The notes: generated by a model not told the origin, from the sequence alone. Shown: positions 1 to 5,736, counted from the stretch's first letter. The stretch is 6,712 nucleotides of DNA from Clostridia bacterium (GCA_017481185.1 JAFUPO010000385.1:1-6712), one strand, 5' to 3'. Numbers and translations: made by a program.

Positions 1-1
1 G

Positions 2-484
2 CTGGACACGGCCCGCCTGAGGTTTTTGCTGGGGCGTTATTTTAAGGTGGATCCCCGCAATGTTCATGCCTATGTCATCGGTGAACATGGCGACAGCGGC
101 TTTGTGCCCTGGTCTCAGGCCATGATTTCTGTCAAGCCCGTGGCAGACATCCTTTCAGAATCCCTCGGCCAGTTCGACTGGGCGGCTCTTAAGGACATCA
201 GCTGCCAGGTGAAAAACAGCGCTCAGCAAATTATTCAAGCTAAACGGGCTACCTACTACGGTATCGGCATGGTGCTGGCCCGCATTACCCGTGCCATTTT
301 GGAAGATGAAAACAGTGTGCTTACCCTTTCCTGCGCTCTGTTGGGCAGCCTGTATGCAGGGATGCCCTGCATCCTTAACCGTCAAGGGGTGCGGGAGCTT
401 TTGCGCCTTTCCCTGTTGCCCGGGGAGCAAAAGCAGCTGGAAAGCTCCCTGGCTGTGCTTGAGGAAGCGTACGCTTATTTGTGA
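2..484 (+). CDS. ldh: L-lactate dehydrogenase, C-terminal part (5' end outside window)
   Basis: This is the last 160 residues of an NAD-dependent L-lactate dehydrogenase, which interconverts pyruvate and L-lactate in the cytoplasm to recycle NADH during fermentation. The reading frame is open from base 2, so the start is upstream of the window. Visible family landmarks are DTARLR (fragment residues 2-7, holding the substrate-binding Arg171 of standard LDH numbering), GEHGDS (27-32, with catalytic His195), and a Thr in an AKRATYYGIG segment that matches the Thr246 region lining the pyruvate pocket. The C-terminus has the usual GVRELLRLSLLPGEQ-type helix and ends normally. Malate dehydrogenases share the same fold. 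The specificity-loop residue (Gln102 in LDH) is not in the window, so LDH rather than MDH rests on overall resemblance. The last 10 bases overlap the tail of the convergent gene on the other strand. Confidence 0.9.
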   Translation: MDTARLRFLLGRYFKVDPRNVHAYVIGEHGDSGFVPWSQAMISVKPVADILSESLGQFDWAALKDISCQVKNSAQQIIQAKRATYYGIGMVLARITRAILEDENSVLTLSCALLGSLYAGMPCILNRQGVRELLRLSLLPGEQKQLESSLAVLEEAYAYL

Positions 485-873
485 TTTTTCGCCTGCACAT
501 AGGCGTAGGCTGCCTGGGAGGCCCGGTTGAAAACCGGCTGGGTAGGCTCTGCCGTTTGGGCGTCGCTGCTGCCGCTGGGCACCTGCCCCGGCCGATGGCC
601 CGGCTTATAAAAGGTTACGAACTTCACCGAGAACACATCACAGACCTGATAGATGTCCTGCGCATCATCATAGAGCACCACAAATCCTGCCCCCACCGAG
701 TATAGAAGCCCCTGGCGCAGCACCAGGTTTTGGGTGCCGATCAAAAATTCTACCGCCACGTAGTTGCCAATATTGTCCTGCAAAATCTGCTGCATGGAGC
801 CTTGCAGGCCAATAGTATCCAGGGGTTCCTCCGCCGGCACGTTGAAGCTGCTGTTGGTGGGCATCTGAGTCAT
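475..873 (-). CDS. small protein resembling the spore-coat GerQ family
   Basis: This is a 132-residue soluble protein with no signal peptide or membrane segment. The start is well supported: AAGGAGG at 882-888 lies 8 bases before the ATG. Residues about 27-90 form the conserved-looking core: an ILQDNIGNYV helix/strand, a glycine-containing strand pair, and a closing SVKFVTFY strand. That pattern (IL-x2-N-x-G, then a GxL strand, then a Y/F-V-T-F end) resembles the C-terminal domain of GerQ, a transglutaminase-crosslinked spore-coat protein needed for germination in Bacillus. Related short proteins are common in spore-forming Clostridia and usually annotated hypothetical. Residues 92-115 are a Pro/Ser/Thr/Gln-rich linker, and the tail is Ala/Gln/Lys-containing, which would suit crosslinking, though that is speculative. 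It is convergent with the lactate dehydrogenase gene, overlapping it by 10 bases, and divergent from the tRNA gene. The GerQ assignment is by eye and tentative; that the gene is real is much surer. Confidence 0.8.
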   Translation of the reverse strand: MTQMPTNSSFNVPAEEPLDTIGLQGSMQQILQDNIGNYVAVEFLIGTQNLVLRQGLLYSVGAGFVVLYDDAQDIYQVCDVFSVKFVTFYKPGHRPGQVPSGSSDAQTAEPTQPVFNRASQAAYAYVQAKNHK

Positions 874-906
874 GGAATCCGCCTCCTTTTCATGGATCGC
901 TAGGCA

Positions 907-914
907 AAGGTATG
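907..914 (-). promoter_or_regulatory. possible sporulation-type -10 element for the GerQ-like gene
   Basis: Read on the minus strand this is CATACCTT, which matches 7 of 8 positions of the sigma-E -10 consensus CATACANT and partly fits sigma-K (CATANNNTA). It would place a transcript start near base 900, about 27 bases before the GerQ-like ATG. No convincing -35 element is visible at the expected distance (an A/T-rich stretch lies there), so this is weak support only. Confidence 0.25.
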
Positions 915-948
915 CTGCTTTATTTTAAAAAATGCCCGAAATTTACCC

Positions 949-977
949 TTGCAAGAACACACAATGTGTGATATAAT
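949..977 (+). promoter_or_regulatory. sigma-A promoter of the tRNA-Leu gene
   Basis: The -35 box TTGCAA (949-954) and the perfect -10 box TATAAT (972-977) are separated by 17 bases. A TG one base upstream of the -10 (969-970) makes it an extended -10 promoter. Transcription would start near 984, about 9 bases before the mature tRNA 5' end. The spacer carries a 13-base palindrome, CACACAATGTGTG (958-970). Confidence 0.9.
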
Positions 978-992
978 ATTTTCCGTTCCCGT

Positions 993-1078
993 GCCGAAGT
1001 GATGGAATGGCAGACGTGACGGACTCAAAATCCGTTGGTAGCGATACCGTGTGGGTTCGAGTCCCACCTTCGGCACCA
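993..1078 (+). tRNA. tRNA-Leu (anticodon CAA)
   Basis: This is an intact 86-nt class II tRNA with encoded CCA. The acceptor strands GCCGAAG (993-999) and CTTCGGC (1068-1074) pair perfectly, followed by discriminator A1075 and CCA. The anticodon stem ACGGA/TCCGT encloses the loop CTCAAAA, so the anticodon is CAA at 1026-1028, which reads the Leu codon UUG. A long variable arm (GGTA/TACC stem) identifies the Leu class, and the T arm is GTGGG-TTCGAGT-CCCAC. The gene has its own promoter and terminator. Its 3' part, from the D loop onward, is repeated at 5812-5884, which marks it as a probable integration target. Confidence 0.97.
1006..1078 (+). repeat. left copy of 73-bp direct repeat (D loop to CCA of tRNA-Leu)
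   Basis: These bases match 5812-5884 at 70 of 73 positions with no gaps. The three differences (A1060/G5866, C1063/T5869, A1066/G5872) all lie in the T arm. The base immediately upstream (1005 versus 5811) and those before it do not match, so the homology starts sharply inside the D loop. This is the arrangement expected of an attachment-site pair at a tRNA 3' end. Confidence 0.85.
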
Positions 1079-1082
1079 GCTC

Positions 1083-1117
1083 AAGCACGATAGCTAAGGC
1101 TATCGTGCTTTTATTTT
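1083..1117 (+). terminator. intrinsic terminator after tRNA-Leu
   Basis: A perfect 12-bp stem (1083-1094 with 1099-1110) closes a TAAG tetraloop, and its 3' arm runs into TTTTATTTT. It lies 4 bases after the CCA end. It differs from the terminator that follows the truncated tRNA copy at 5895-5915. If the central block was inserted, this terminator came in with it. Confidence 0.9.
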
Positions 1118-1139
1118 GCAATCTATACGCTCCACAATT

Positions 1140-1178
1140 ATAAAACAGCCATTCTCGAACCGAGAACGGCTGTTTTAT
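1140..1178 (-). terminator. intrinsic terminator after the GntR gene, possibly bidirectional
   Basis: The hairpin has 11 bp (1140-1150 with 1168-1178), one A/C mismatch (1151/1167), then 6 bp (1152-1157 with 1161-1166) around an AAC loop. On the minus strand the descending arm ends in TTTTATAATT. It lies 35 bases beyond the stop of the leftward regulator gene and would end the whole leftward operon. The symmetric A/T-rich ends could also stop rightward transcription from the tRNA. Confidence 0.8.
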
Positions 1179-1213
1179 GGTTATTATTTGCATCATTCAT
1201 CGTTTTAAAACGA

Positions 1214-1840
1214 TTAGTCAGAATAATCCCATCGCGGATGTGCGATAGCCTTCATTGTTTCCTCAGCCAGCCTTGCATCTCTTCTTCTGATAGCTTCCAA
1301 CAGGATCCTGTGTCGCTCATGAGAATCGTTCATTCTTTTGTTTAATGGATGCGTAATATGAAAAACGGTAAGGATCACTTGTATCTTTTGCAAAAGCTTG
1401 AGCAACGGCTGGTTTTCTGTGTAAGAAGTAAGAAGGCTTCTAAAGCCATGAATCGCCTTTAGATGACCTACAAAATCATCATTCTCTACAGCAGCCTTAT
1501 CCTCCGCCAGCTTTTTCTCCAGTTCATCGAGCTGTTCTTCGGTACGATTGAGAGCCACTTGGGAGGCAACCATCACTTCAAGTGCGCGAGTGATCTGGTA
1601 GTAGTTCTCAGCATCCTCTTCGCTCAATTTGCGGACAATTACACCTTTGTGCGGTATCAGCTCCACAAGCTCATCTTCAATCAGGCGTCGAAGCGCTTCC
1701 CGCACGGTCGTTCGGCTTAGAGAATACGCTTCGATAAGCTCTGCCTCTACAAGATGCACTCCCGGCAAATACTGTCCAAAGACGATTTTTTCTTTGATAT
1801 CCAAATACATTTTCTCAGATAGCAAGGCTGATGATTTCAT
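1214..1840 (-). CDS. GntR-family transcriptional regulator, FCD (FadR-like) subfamily
   Basis: This is a 208-residue cytoplasmic DNA-binding regulator. Residues about 8-72 form the GntR winged helix: an LVEAELIEAYSLSRTTVREAL-like HTH (about 31-50) with the characteristic SRTTVREALRRL recognition helix, then the wing LIPHKGVIVRKL. Residues about 76-200 are the all-helical FCD effector domain. Proteins of this type usually repress a neighbouring catabolic or transport operon until an organic acid binds. The start at 1840 is preferred because AAAGAGG (1851-1857) lies 10 bases upstream and the predicted transcript start leaves a leader of about 35 bases. An in-frame ATG at 1861 has no usable Shine-Dalgarno sequence. 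Several usual FCD metal-ligand positions look substituted: Arg134 sits where the FH motif's His is expected, Ile130 where the preceding Asp is, and Ile199 where the last His is. It is the last gene of the leftward cluster and also has its own promoter. Confidence 0.93.
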   Translation of the reverse strand: MKSSALLSEKMYLDIKEKIVFGQYLPGVHLVEAELIEAYSLSRTTVREALRRLIEDELVELIPHKGVIVRKLSEEDAENYYQITRALEVMVASQVALNRTEEQLDELEKKLAEDKAAVENDDFVGHLKAIHGFRSLLTSYTENQPLLKLLQKIQVILTVFHITHPLNKRMNDSHERHRILLEAIRRRDARLAEETMKAIAHPRWDYSD

Positions 1841-1850
1841 GTAAGCTGTG

Positions 1851-1857
1851 CCTCTTT
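1851..1857 (-). promoter_or_regulatory. ribosome binding site that decides the GntR start
   Basis: AAAGAGG on the minus strand, with a 10-base gap to the ATG at 1838-1840. The alternative ATG at 1859-1861 has only AAGAG abutting it, too close to work. Confidence 0.6.
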
Positions 1858-1881
1858 CCATCTCTTAAACTGCTATACAAT

Positions 1882-1910
1882 ATCATACTACAACCCCAAC
1901 GGAAGGTCAA
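1882..1910 (-). promoter_or_regulatory. sigma-A promoter of the GntR gene
   Basis: On the minus strand the -35 is TTGACC (1905-1910) and the -10 is TATGAT (1882-1887), with a spacer of exactly 17 bases. The predicted start is near 1875. The ATATTGTAT just downstream of and overlapping the -10 (1875-1883) recurs in the candidate operator of the SDR promoter, suggesting autoregulation. Confidence 0.8.
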
Positions 1911-1927
1911 ACTATTTCCATACCGAT

Positions 1928-3274
1928 TTAGAAAACACCGAAGATATCCGGAATTTTAAAGTAAAAAATCAGCAATACCAAAGCACAATATAAGGCCGCT
2001 ATGATTAACTGATTCCTGAACATCGCGCTTTCGCTGTTTTCCAAACTGTTCCCGCCGCTATTTGTAATAACATTGGCCAGAATCAACGCGCCGCCAGTCG
2101 ACAAGGGTGAAATGCCTGTGGCGCTTGCCCCGATATAGATTGAAGCATACAGAAGGGCTGGATTAAGACCCGCAGATGCAGCCAACATCGGCACCATCGG
2201 GAAAAACAGCGGACAGACCACCGAAAGAGCCCCGCTGAACAAGCTAAGGATTCCGCTTGCAAGTGCAAGCGTAGGCGCAATCAGGTTGGGGGGAACACTG
2301 CCGCCCATCCAATCTGCAAACAGATCAACTACTCCCATCTCATTTGCAAGGCTGATCAATGTACCAACCCCTGCAACCATGAGCAGTGTATTCCATGGCA
2401 CACGCTTTACAATCACCGTTTTTTCATCCGCCACCTTGAAAAAGGCACAGAGAACCGCACAAATCATTGAAACCGATTTGATGTCGCACCAGGCAGCAAT
2501 GGCCTTTATCGTTGCGTTGCCCGTAATGTTGCCCAGTGTGGGCGGTATGATCAGCATCACAATAGAAAACAGAATAACGATAAGTGTAATCCTCTGTTTT
2601 GGCGTTGGTGCTGCTGGTTTTTCCATGTTTACTGGTTTTGTTTTATGACATTTGAAAATAAAGTAAAAGGGAATAAAAAACAGAAGGCCCGCCAATACTC
2701 CCGACTGGCAAATATACATGACGATGGGCGCGGCAACTTCCGCCAGTTCTCCACCCCAATCTTCAATATATCCCCGCATTGTAGATCCCTGCTGAGCAAT
2801 CAATGAATTGCCGCCCGCAACAGTGCTTGTAAACACCGCCACCAAAACAGGAAAATAGTGCAAACCCGCCTCATAAGCGATTGCAACTGCCAAAGGCGCA
2901 AGTACTCCCAGGCTGGCAAGAGCTCCGGAGCCAGTAGCCGAAAGGGTAAAGCCTACGATCCAAATTGCAAAAGGGATAGCCCAGCCTGCATTTCTGCAAG
3001 CATAAATCATCGTATCTGAAATCAGCTTCAGCGTGCCGTTTTCTGTGGCATACCCATAGAATAATGTAATGCCCATCAAGAGAAAGAATGTATTCAAGGG
3101 CCACAGGTTTACAACACCGTTTAACGACACCTTTCCGGAAACTGCAGCGATCAAAAAGGCGAAGCAAAACGCCAGGACACCAATGTTGGTTTTAATCTTC
3201 ACGCTCAAAAAAATGATCAGCACGAGCACGGCGGCAATCAAGAGAGCTAGTGCTCCTGTAGTCATACTGGCCAT
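1928..3274 (-). CDS. MatC-like dicarboxylate carrier (SLC13/ion-transporter type permease)
   Basis: This is a 448-residue integral membrane transporter with about 11-12 hydrophobic segments. It resembles the MatC N-terminal family of malonate/C4-dicarboxylate carriers and, more broadly, the SLC13/ArsB/NhaD-type permeases. Two internally similar halves are visible. The first holds GFTLSATGSGALASLGVLAP (about 108-127) followed by FTSTVAGGNSLIAQQG. The second holds GALSVVCPLFFPMVPMLAAS (about 348-367) and GASATGISPLSTGGALIL (about 382-399). These are Gly/Ser/Thr/Pro-rich re-entrant-like segments of the sort that bind the carboxylate in this superfamily. Residues 209-228 are a cytoplasmic Lys/Pro-rich loop between the halves. 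The start at 3274 is chosen because GGGAG (3282-3286) lies 7 bases upstream. A TTG at 3298 extends the frame by 8 residues but would place that Shine-Dalgarno inside the gene. It is third in the leftward cluster, 131 bases after the MFS gene, with a hairpin between them. The substrate is not determined. Confidence 0.9.
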   Translation of the reverse strand: MASMTTGALALLIAAVLVLIIFLSVKIKTNIGVLAFCFAFLIAAVSGKVSLNGVVNLWPLNTFFLLMGITLFYGYATENGTLKLISDTMIYACRNAGWAIPFAIWIVGFTLSATGSGALASLGVLAPLAVAIAYEAGLHYFPVLVAVFTSTVAGGNSLIAQQGSTMRGYIEDWGGELAEVAAPIVMYICQSGVLAGLLFFIPFYFIFKCHKTKPVNMEKPAAPTPKQRITLIVILFSIVMLIIPPTLGNITGNATIKAIAAWCDIKSVSMICAVLCAFFKVADEKTVIVKRVPWNTLLMVAGVGTLISLANEMGVVDLFADWMGGSVPPNLIAPTLALASGILSLFSGALSVVCPLFFPMVPMLAASAGLNPALLYASIYIGASATGISPLSTGGALILANVITNSGGNSLENSESAMFRNQLIIAALYCALVLLIFYFKIPDIFGVF

Positions 3275-3281
3275 AGACCTT

Positions 3282-3286
3282 CTCCC
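3282..3286 (-). promoter_or_regulatory. ribosome binding site that decides the MatC-like start
   Basis: GGGAG on the minus strand, 7 bases before the ATG at 3272-3274. It supports that ATG over the upstream in-frame TTG at 3298. Confidence 0.65.
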
Positions 3287-3320
3287 TATCGATATCAAGC
3301 TTTAGTCATTGAAAAGAGTG

Positions 3321-3360
3321 GAAAGGGCGGCAAAGTGCAACTCACATTTCCCGCCCTTTC
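3321..3360 (-). terminator. intergenic hairpin between the two transporter genes (attenuator or processing element)
   Basis: The perfect 10-bp stem GAAAGGGCGG/CCGCCCTTTC (3321-3330 with 3351-3360) continues after a C/C mismatch with 3 bp, a bulged A, 3 bp and a 5-base loop. On the minus strand, the direction of the operon, it is followed by CACTCTTTTC, a poor U-tract. On the plus strand it is followed by GCTTTTTCTTTATTT, which looks more like a terminator. In the leftward transcript it may partly terminate or stabilise the upstream mRNA, lowering expression of the MatC-like gene and the regulator relative to the SDR and MFS genes. Confidence 0.6.
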
Positions 3361-3405
3361 GCTTTTTCTTTATTTAGGTATTCTGTTTAGTCCCAGAATT
3401 TTCCT

Positions 3406-4704
3406 TTATGCAGCTTTGGCATTGTTCTTCGCTTTACGCTGGAGCACAGCCAAAGGCGTAAGCGCATGGCCAACCGTAAACAGCACATAGCCCAAAGCAG
3501 CAAACACCGCGCAAAGAATAAACACGATCATGTAATTGCCGGTGCTGTCAGCCAGTGCGCCAAACAGAACCGGAAGAATCGTACTGCCAACGTTTGAAGC
3601 CGCCTGGAAGAACAGCGTGACCTGACGATGGTTATGATCACCAAAGCAGCCAGCAGCGTTGGGGCCCATAATATTTCTTGTGGGATTGGCAATACCATTG
3701 GCAATGACTGCCGGCAAAAGCAGGGGGCTGATATAATTGCCGCCGCCCGCCAGAATAGCCTGCAAAACCGAGGACAGGATGAAACACAGCGCATAAACCA
3801 GCAGCGTTGCTTTCAAACCAAGCTTGTGAATGATCACGCCGCTCACAAAAGTCATGGCTGCGCCAATACCCGTCAAAATCGTAATATAATTCGCCGCGGT
3901 CGTAACTTCAACGCCACCCGTTGTCCAAATGGCAGGAAGCGTGGAAACGATGACAGCCGTGGGCGAAGCCAGGAAAATGACGGACAGGCAAAGGATCCAG
4001 AAGCTGAAGTTTTTGACAGGCACAACATCCTTCAAAGCGCTCATTACAGGCGCAGCTTCCTCAGTCTTTTGCTCAGATACATTCAGCGAAACGGGCTCTT
4101 CTTCCTGCCATCCCAAGGGCTTTTGACCCAGTTTTTCAGGCTCTGCAATCAGGAAGAACACAGCAACAATGCCGACTGCCAACTGCACGATAGCATAAAC
4201 GATGCAAGCCTGACGCCATCCGAAAGCACCGATCAGGTTGCCGCCAATCCAATTGAACATCGTGGTGCCGATGCCAGAGGCACCGATGGCAATACCCAGC
4301 AGAATAGCACGATACTTTTTAAACCATCTGGCGACCAAGGAAGTCAGCGTGGGAACGCCGGCAAATCCGAAGAAGAATCCTCTGAATACCACAGCGCTAT
4401 AAAGCACATAAATATTGGGGGCCATGGCGTATACAAGATAGTAAGCAGCCAGGCAAGCAATACCGATGATCAGAGACGTCTTAAAGCTCATTTTCTTGGA
4501 AAGAATTCCCGAAACAATCGTCAGGCTGGTAACACTTATGCTGGCGAGCGTACTGTTTAAACCGATCTGAGTACCGATAAGACCCCACTCAACAGCTACA
4601 GCGCTCAAGAAAATACCAATTGTCGATGCCGTTCCATACATGACCAACAAAAGCAGCATAACGCCAACGAATACCCGCCAGCCGCTGAATTTTTCTTTTG
4701 CCAT
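3406..4704 (-). CDS. MFS transporter, oxalate:formate antiporter / monocarboxylate-like family
   Basis: This is a 432-residue, 12-segment major facilitator protein of the cytoplasmic membrane. Family marks are GWRVFVGVM at the start of the first membrane segment, R108 in VFRGFFFGF, the ARWFKKYRAILLGIAIGASGIG block (about 125-146) at the loop between segments 4 and 5, FGWRQA (161-166), and EPEKLGQKPLGW (188-199) closing the first half. These are typical of the OFA/monocarboxylate porter-like MFS group, which moves small organic acids by exchange or symport. Residues about 200-230 form the charged cytoplasmic loop between the halves. The start at 4704 has GAGGAG (4715-4720) upstream at normal spacing, whereas the TTG at 4734 would put that site inside the gene. 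It lies 43 bases after the SDR stop, so the two are probably cotranscribed. The substrate is unknown; pairing with an SDR suggests import of the SDR substrate or export of its product. Confidence 0.92.
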   Translation of the reverse strand: MAKEKFSGWRVFVGVMLLLLVMYGTASTIGIFLSAVAVEWGLIGTQIGLNSTLASISVTSLTIVSGILSKKMSFKTSLIIGIACLAAYYLVYAMAPNIYVLYSAVVFRGFFFGFAGVPTLTSLVARWFKKYRAILLGIAIGASGIGTTMFNWIGGNLIGAFGWRQACIVYAIVQLAVGIVAVFFLIAEPEKLGQKPLGWQEEEPVSLNVSEQKTEEAAPVMSALKDVVPVKNFSFWILCLSVIFLASPTAVIVSTLPAIWTTGGVEVTTAANYITILTGIGAAMTFVSGVIIHKLGLKATLLVYALCFILSSVLQAILAGGGNYISPLLLPAVIANGIANPTRNIMGPNAAGCFGDHNHRQVTLFFQAASNVGSTILPVLFGALADSTGNYMIVFILCAVFAALGYVLFTVGHALTPLAVLQRKAKNNAKAA

Positions 4705-4714
4705 TATGATATAT

Positions 4715-4720
4715 CTCCTC
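4715..4720 (-). promoter_or_regulatory. ribosome binding site that decides the MFS start
   Basis: GAGGAG on the minus strand, 10 bases before the ATG at 4702-4704. It lies within the short SDR-MFS gap and rules against the upstream TTG at 4734. Confidence 0.7.
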
Positions 4721-4747
4721 TCGTTATTCAACAATATAAATCACAGA

Positions 4748-5638
4748 TTACCTATAGGCATCATAATCCGGCACAGCATTCACAATGCCATCGAAACGAG
4801 CCTTGATCCGTTCCTCAGGCAGCGGATGAGTCATAATATGGGGCTTATTCTTCATGATGCCGTCCAGAACGTACTTACCGACGTTATCACAATTAATATA
4901 ATCAAAGGGCGTTTCAGGAATCGCCGGATCATCTTCAGGCTTGTTGTTGGCGTTGGGCTTTTGGGGCGCATTTGCGCCAGCATATTCGGCCCAGGATTTC
5001 ACCGATTCCTGCGCCTTTCTCTGGTCTTCATTCATTAAGCGAGCGCTTGTGGAGATTCTTGTGCGCACAGCGCCCGGATGGAGAATGGATACGCCAATAT
5101 CGAAGAGTTTCAGTTCTTCTCTGGCGCTGTTGGAAAGGCCATCCACAGCTGCCTTCGTGGCAGAATAGGCCGCATGGCCAGCAATATCATACAATGCTGC
5201 CATAGAGGAGGTGTTGACAATGTGCTTTTCGCCGGGCGTCTGGAGCATCTTGGGCACAAAAGCCAGATGCCCGTTAAGGACACCGCCAAAGTTCACATCA
5301 AACAGCCATTTCCAGTCTTTGTAGCTGGTATCCCAATGTGCGCGATAAGGTCGCAGCGTGACGCCCGCATTATTGACAAGGATCTCAACGCTGCCGAAAG
5401 CTTCATATGCAGCTTCAGCCAGAGCAAACATTTCATCTTTTGAGGAAACGTCTACCTTACGGCCGATCGATTCTACACCATAAGCCTTGCCTTCCTCTGC
5501 CACACGCATAATGGCGTCTTCATCAATATCCGTCACCATGATATTCACGCCGTTCTTTGCCAGTTCCAAGGCAATTGCTCTGCCAATACCGCCACCGGCG
5601 CCCGTGACTACTGCACTCTTCCCTTTGATTTCCTTCAT
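4748..5638 (-). CDS. short-chain dehydrogenase/reductase (SDR), probably NAD-dependent
   Basis: This is a 296-residue classical SDR, a cytoplasmic oxidoreductase acting on an alcohol/ketone pair. Residues in order: TGAGGGIG nucleotide-binding motif (12-19); Asp37 at the end of the second strand, which usually gives NAD(H) rather than NADP(H) preference; Asp63 in DVSS; NNAG (89-92); and the catalytic tetrad Asn116, Ser145, Tyr158 and Lys162 (YSATK). HPGAVRT (187-193) is the usual PG motif. The protein is about 45 residues longer than a typical 250-residue classical SDR. The extra sequence lies after the substrate-binding loop: a Pro/Asn-rich stretch (225-244) and a C-terminal cap ending in VPDYDAYR. 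The start has AAAGGAGG (5647-5654) 8 bases upstream. It is the first gene of the leftward operon behind a strong promoter. The substrate cannot be read from sequence; hydroxysteroid, cyclic alcohol and hydroxyacid dehydrogenases all fall in this broad group. Confidence 0.94.
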   Translation of the reverse strand: MKEIKGKSAVVTGAGGGIGRAIALELAKNGVNIMVTDIDEDAIMRVAEEGKAYGVESIGRKVDVSSKDEMFALAEAAYEAFGSVEILVNNAGVTLRPYRAHWDTSYKDWKWLFDVNFGGVLNGHLAFVPKMLQTPGEKHIVNTSSMAALYDIAGHAAYSATKAAVDGLSNSAREELKLFDIGVSILHPGAVRTRISTSARLMNEDQRKAQESVKSWAEYAGANAPQKPNANNKPEDDPAIPETPFDYINCDNVGKYVLDGIMKNKPHIMTHPLPEERIKARFDGIVNAVPDYDAYR

Positions 5639-5673
5639 TGAAAATTCCTCCTTTTATGACAAGATTATAATAA

Positions 5674-5692
5674 AATATTGTATTACGATCTT
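5674..5692. promoter_or_regulatory. candidate operator (palindrome) in the SDR operon leader
   Basis: AATATTGTA-T-TACGATCTT is an inverted repeat matching at 7 of 9 positions per arm around a central T. It lies about 9-27 bases downstream of the predicted transcript start, where a bound repressor would block transcription. Its left arm holds ATATTGTAT, which is also present at the -10 of the GntR promoter (1875-1883). The GntR product is the obvious candidate ligand; this is inference. Confidence 0.45.
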
Positions 5693-5707
5693 GTGTTGTT
5701 GAATAGG

Positions 5708-5736
5708 AGTATACTACTATGCCAAAGAATTGTCAA
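5708..5736 (-). promoter_or_regulatory. sigma-A promoter of the SDR-MFS-MatC-GntR operon
   Basis: On the minus strand a perfect -35 TTGACA (5731-5736) and a -10 TATACT (5708-5713) are separated by exactly 17 bases. The predicted start near 5701 gives a leader of about 63 bases before the SDR ATG. The near-consensus strength suggests the operon relies on repression for control. Confidence 0.88.

Noticed and set aside
1083..1178. Two adjacent hairpins considered as a CRISPR-like or structured RNA element
   Set aside because: The stems differ in sequence and each is explained as a terminator for one of two convergent transcripts.
900..1196. 98-codon open frame on the minus strand over the tRNA-Leu gene
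   Set aside because: It is antisense to the tRNA, its terminator and the second hairpin. The VGLEPTRYRYQRILSPSRL-type peptide is the familiar false translation of a tRNA-Leu complement.
3628..4560. 310-codon open frame on the plus strand opposite the MFS gene
   Set aside because: It is polar, Asn/Gln/Arg-rich, with no recognisable domain and no ribosome binding site. The opposite frame encodes a clear 12-segment transporter, so this is a shadow frame.
4640..5038. 132-codon open frame on the plus strand spanning the MFS-SDR junction
   Set aside because: It crosses two well-supported minus-strand genes and their gap, and shows no family features.
4725..5706. Inverted 10-mer TATTCAACAA shared by the SDR-MFS gap and the SDR leader
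   Set aside because: Many 10-base matches are expected by chance in a window of this size, and there is no flanking symmetry.
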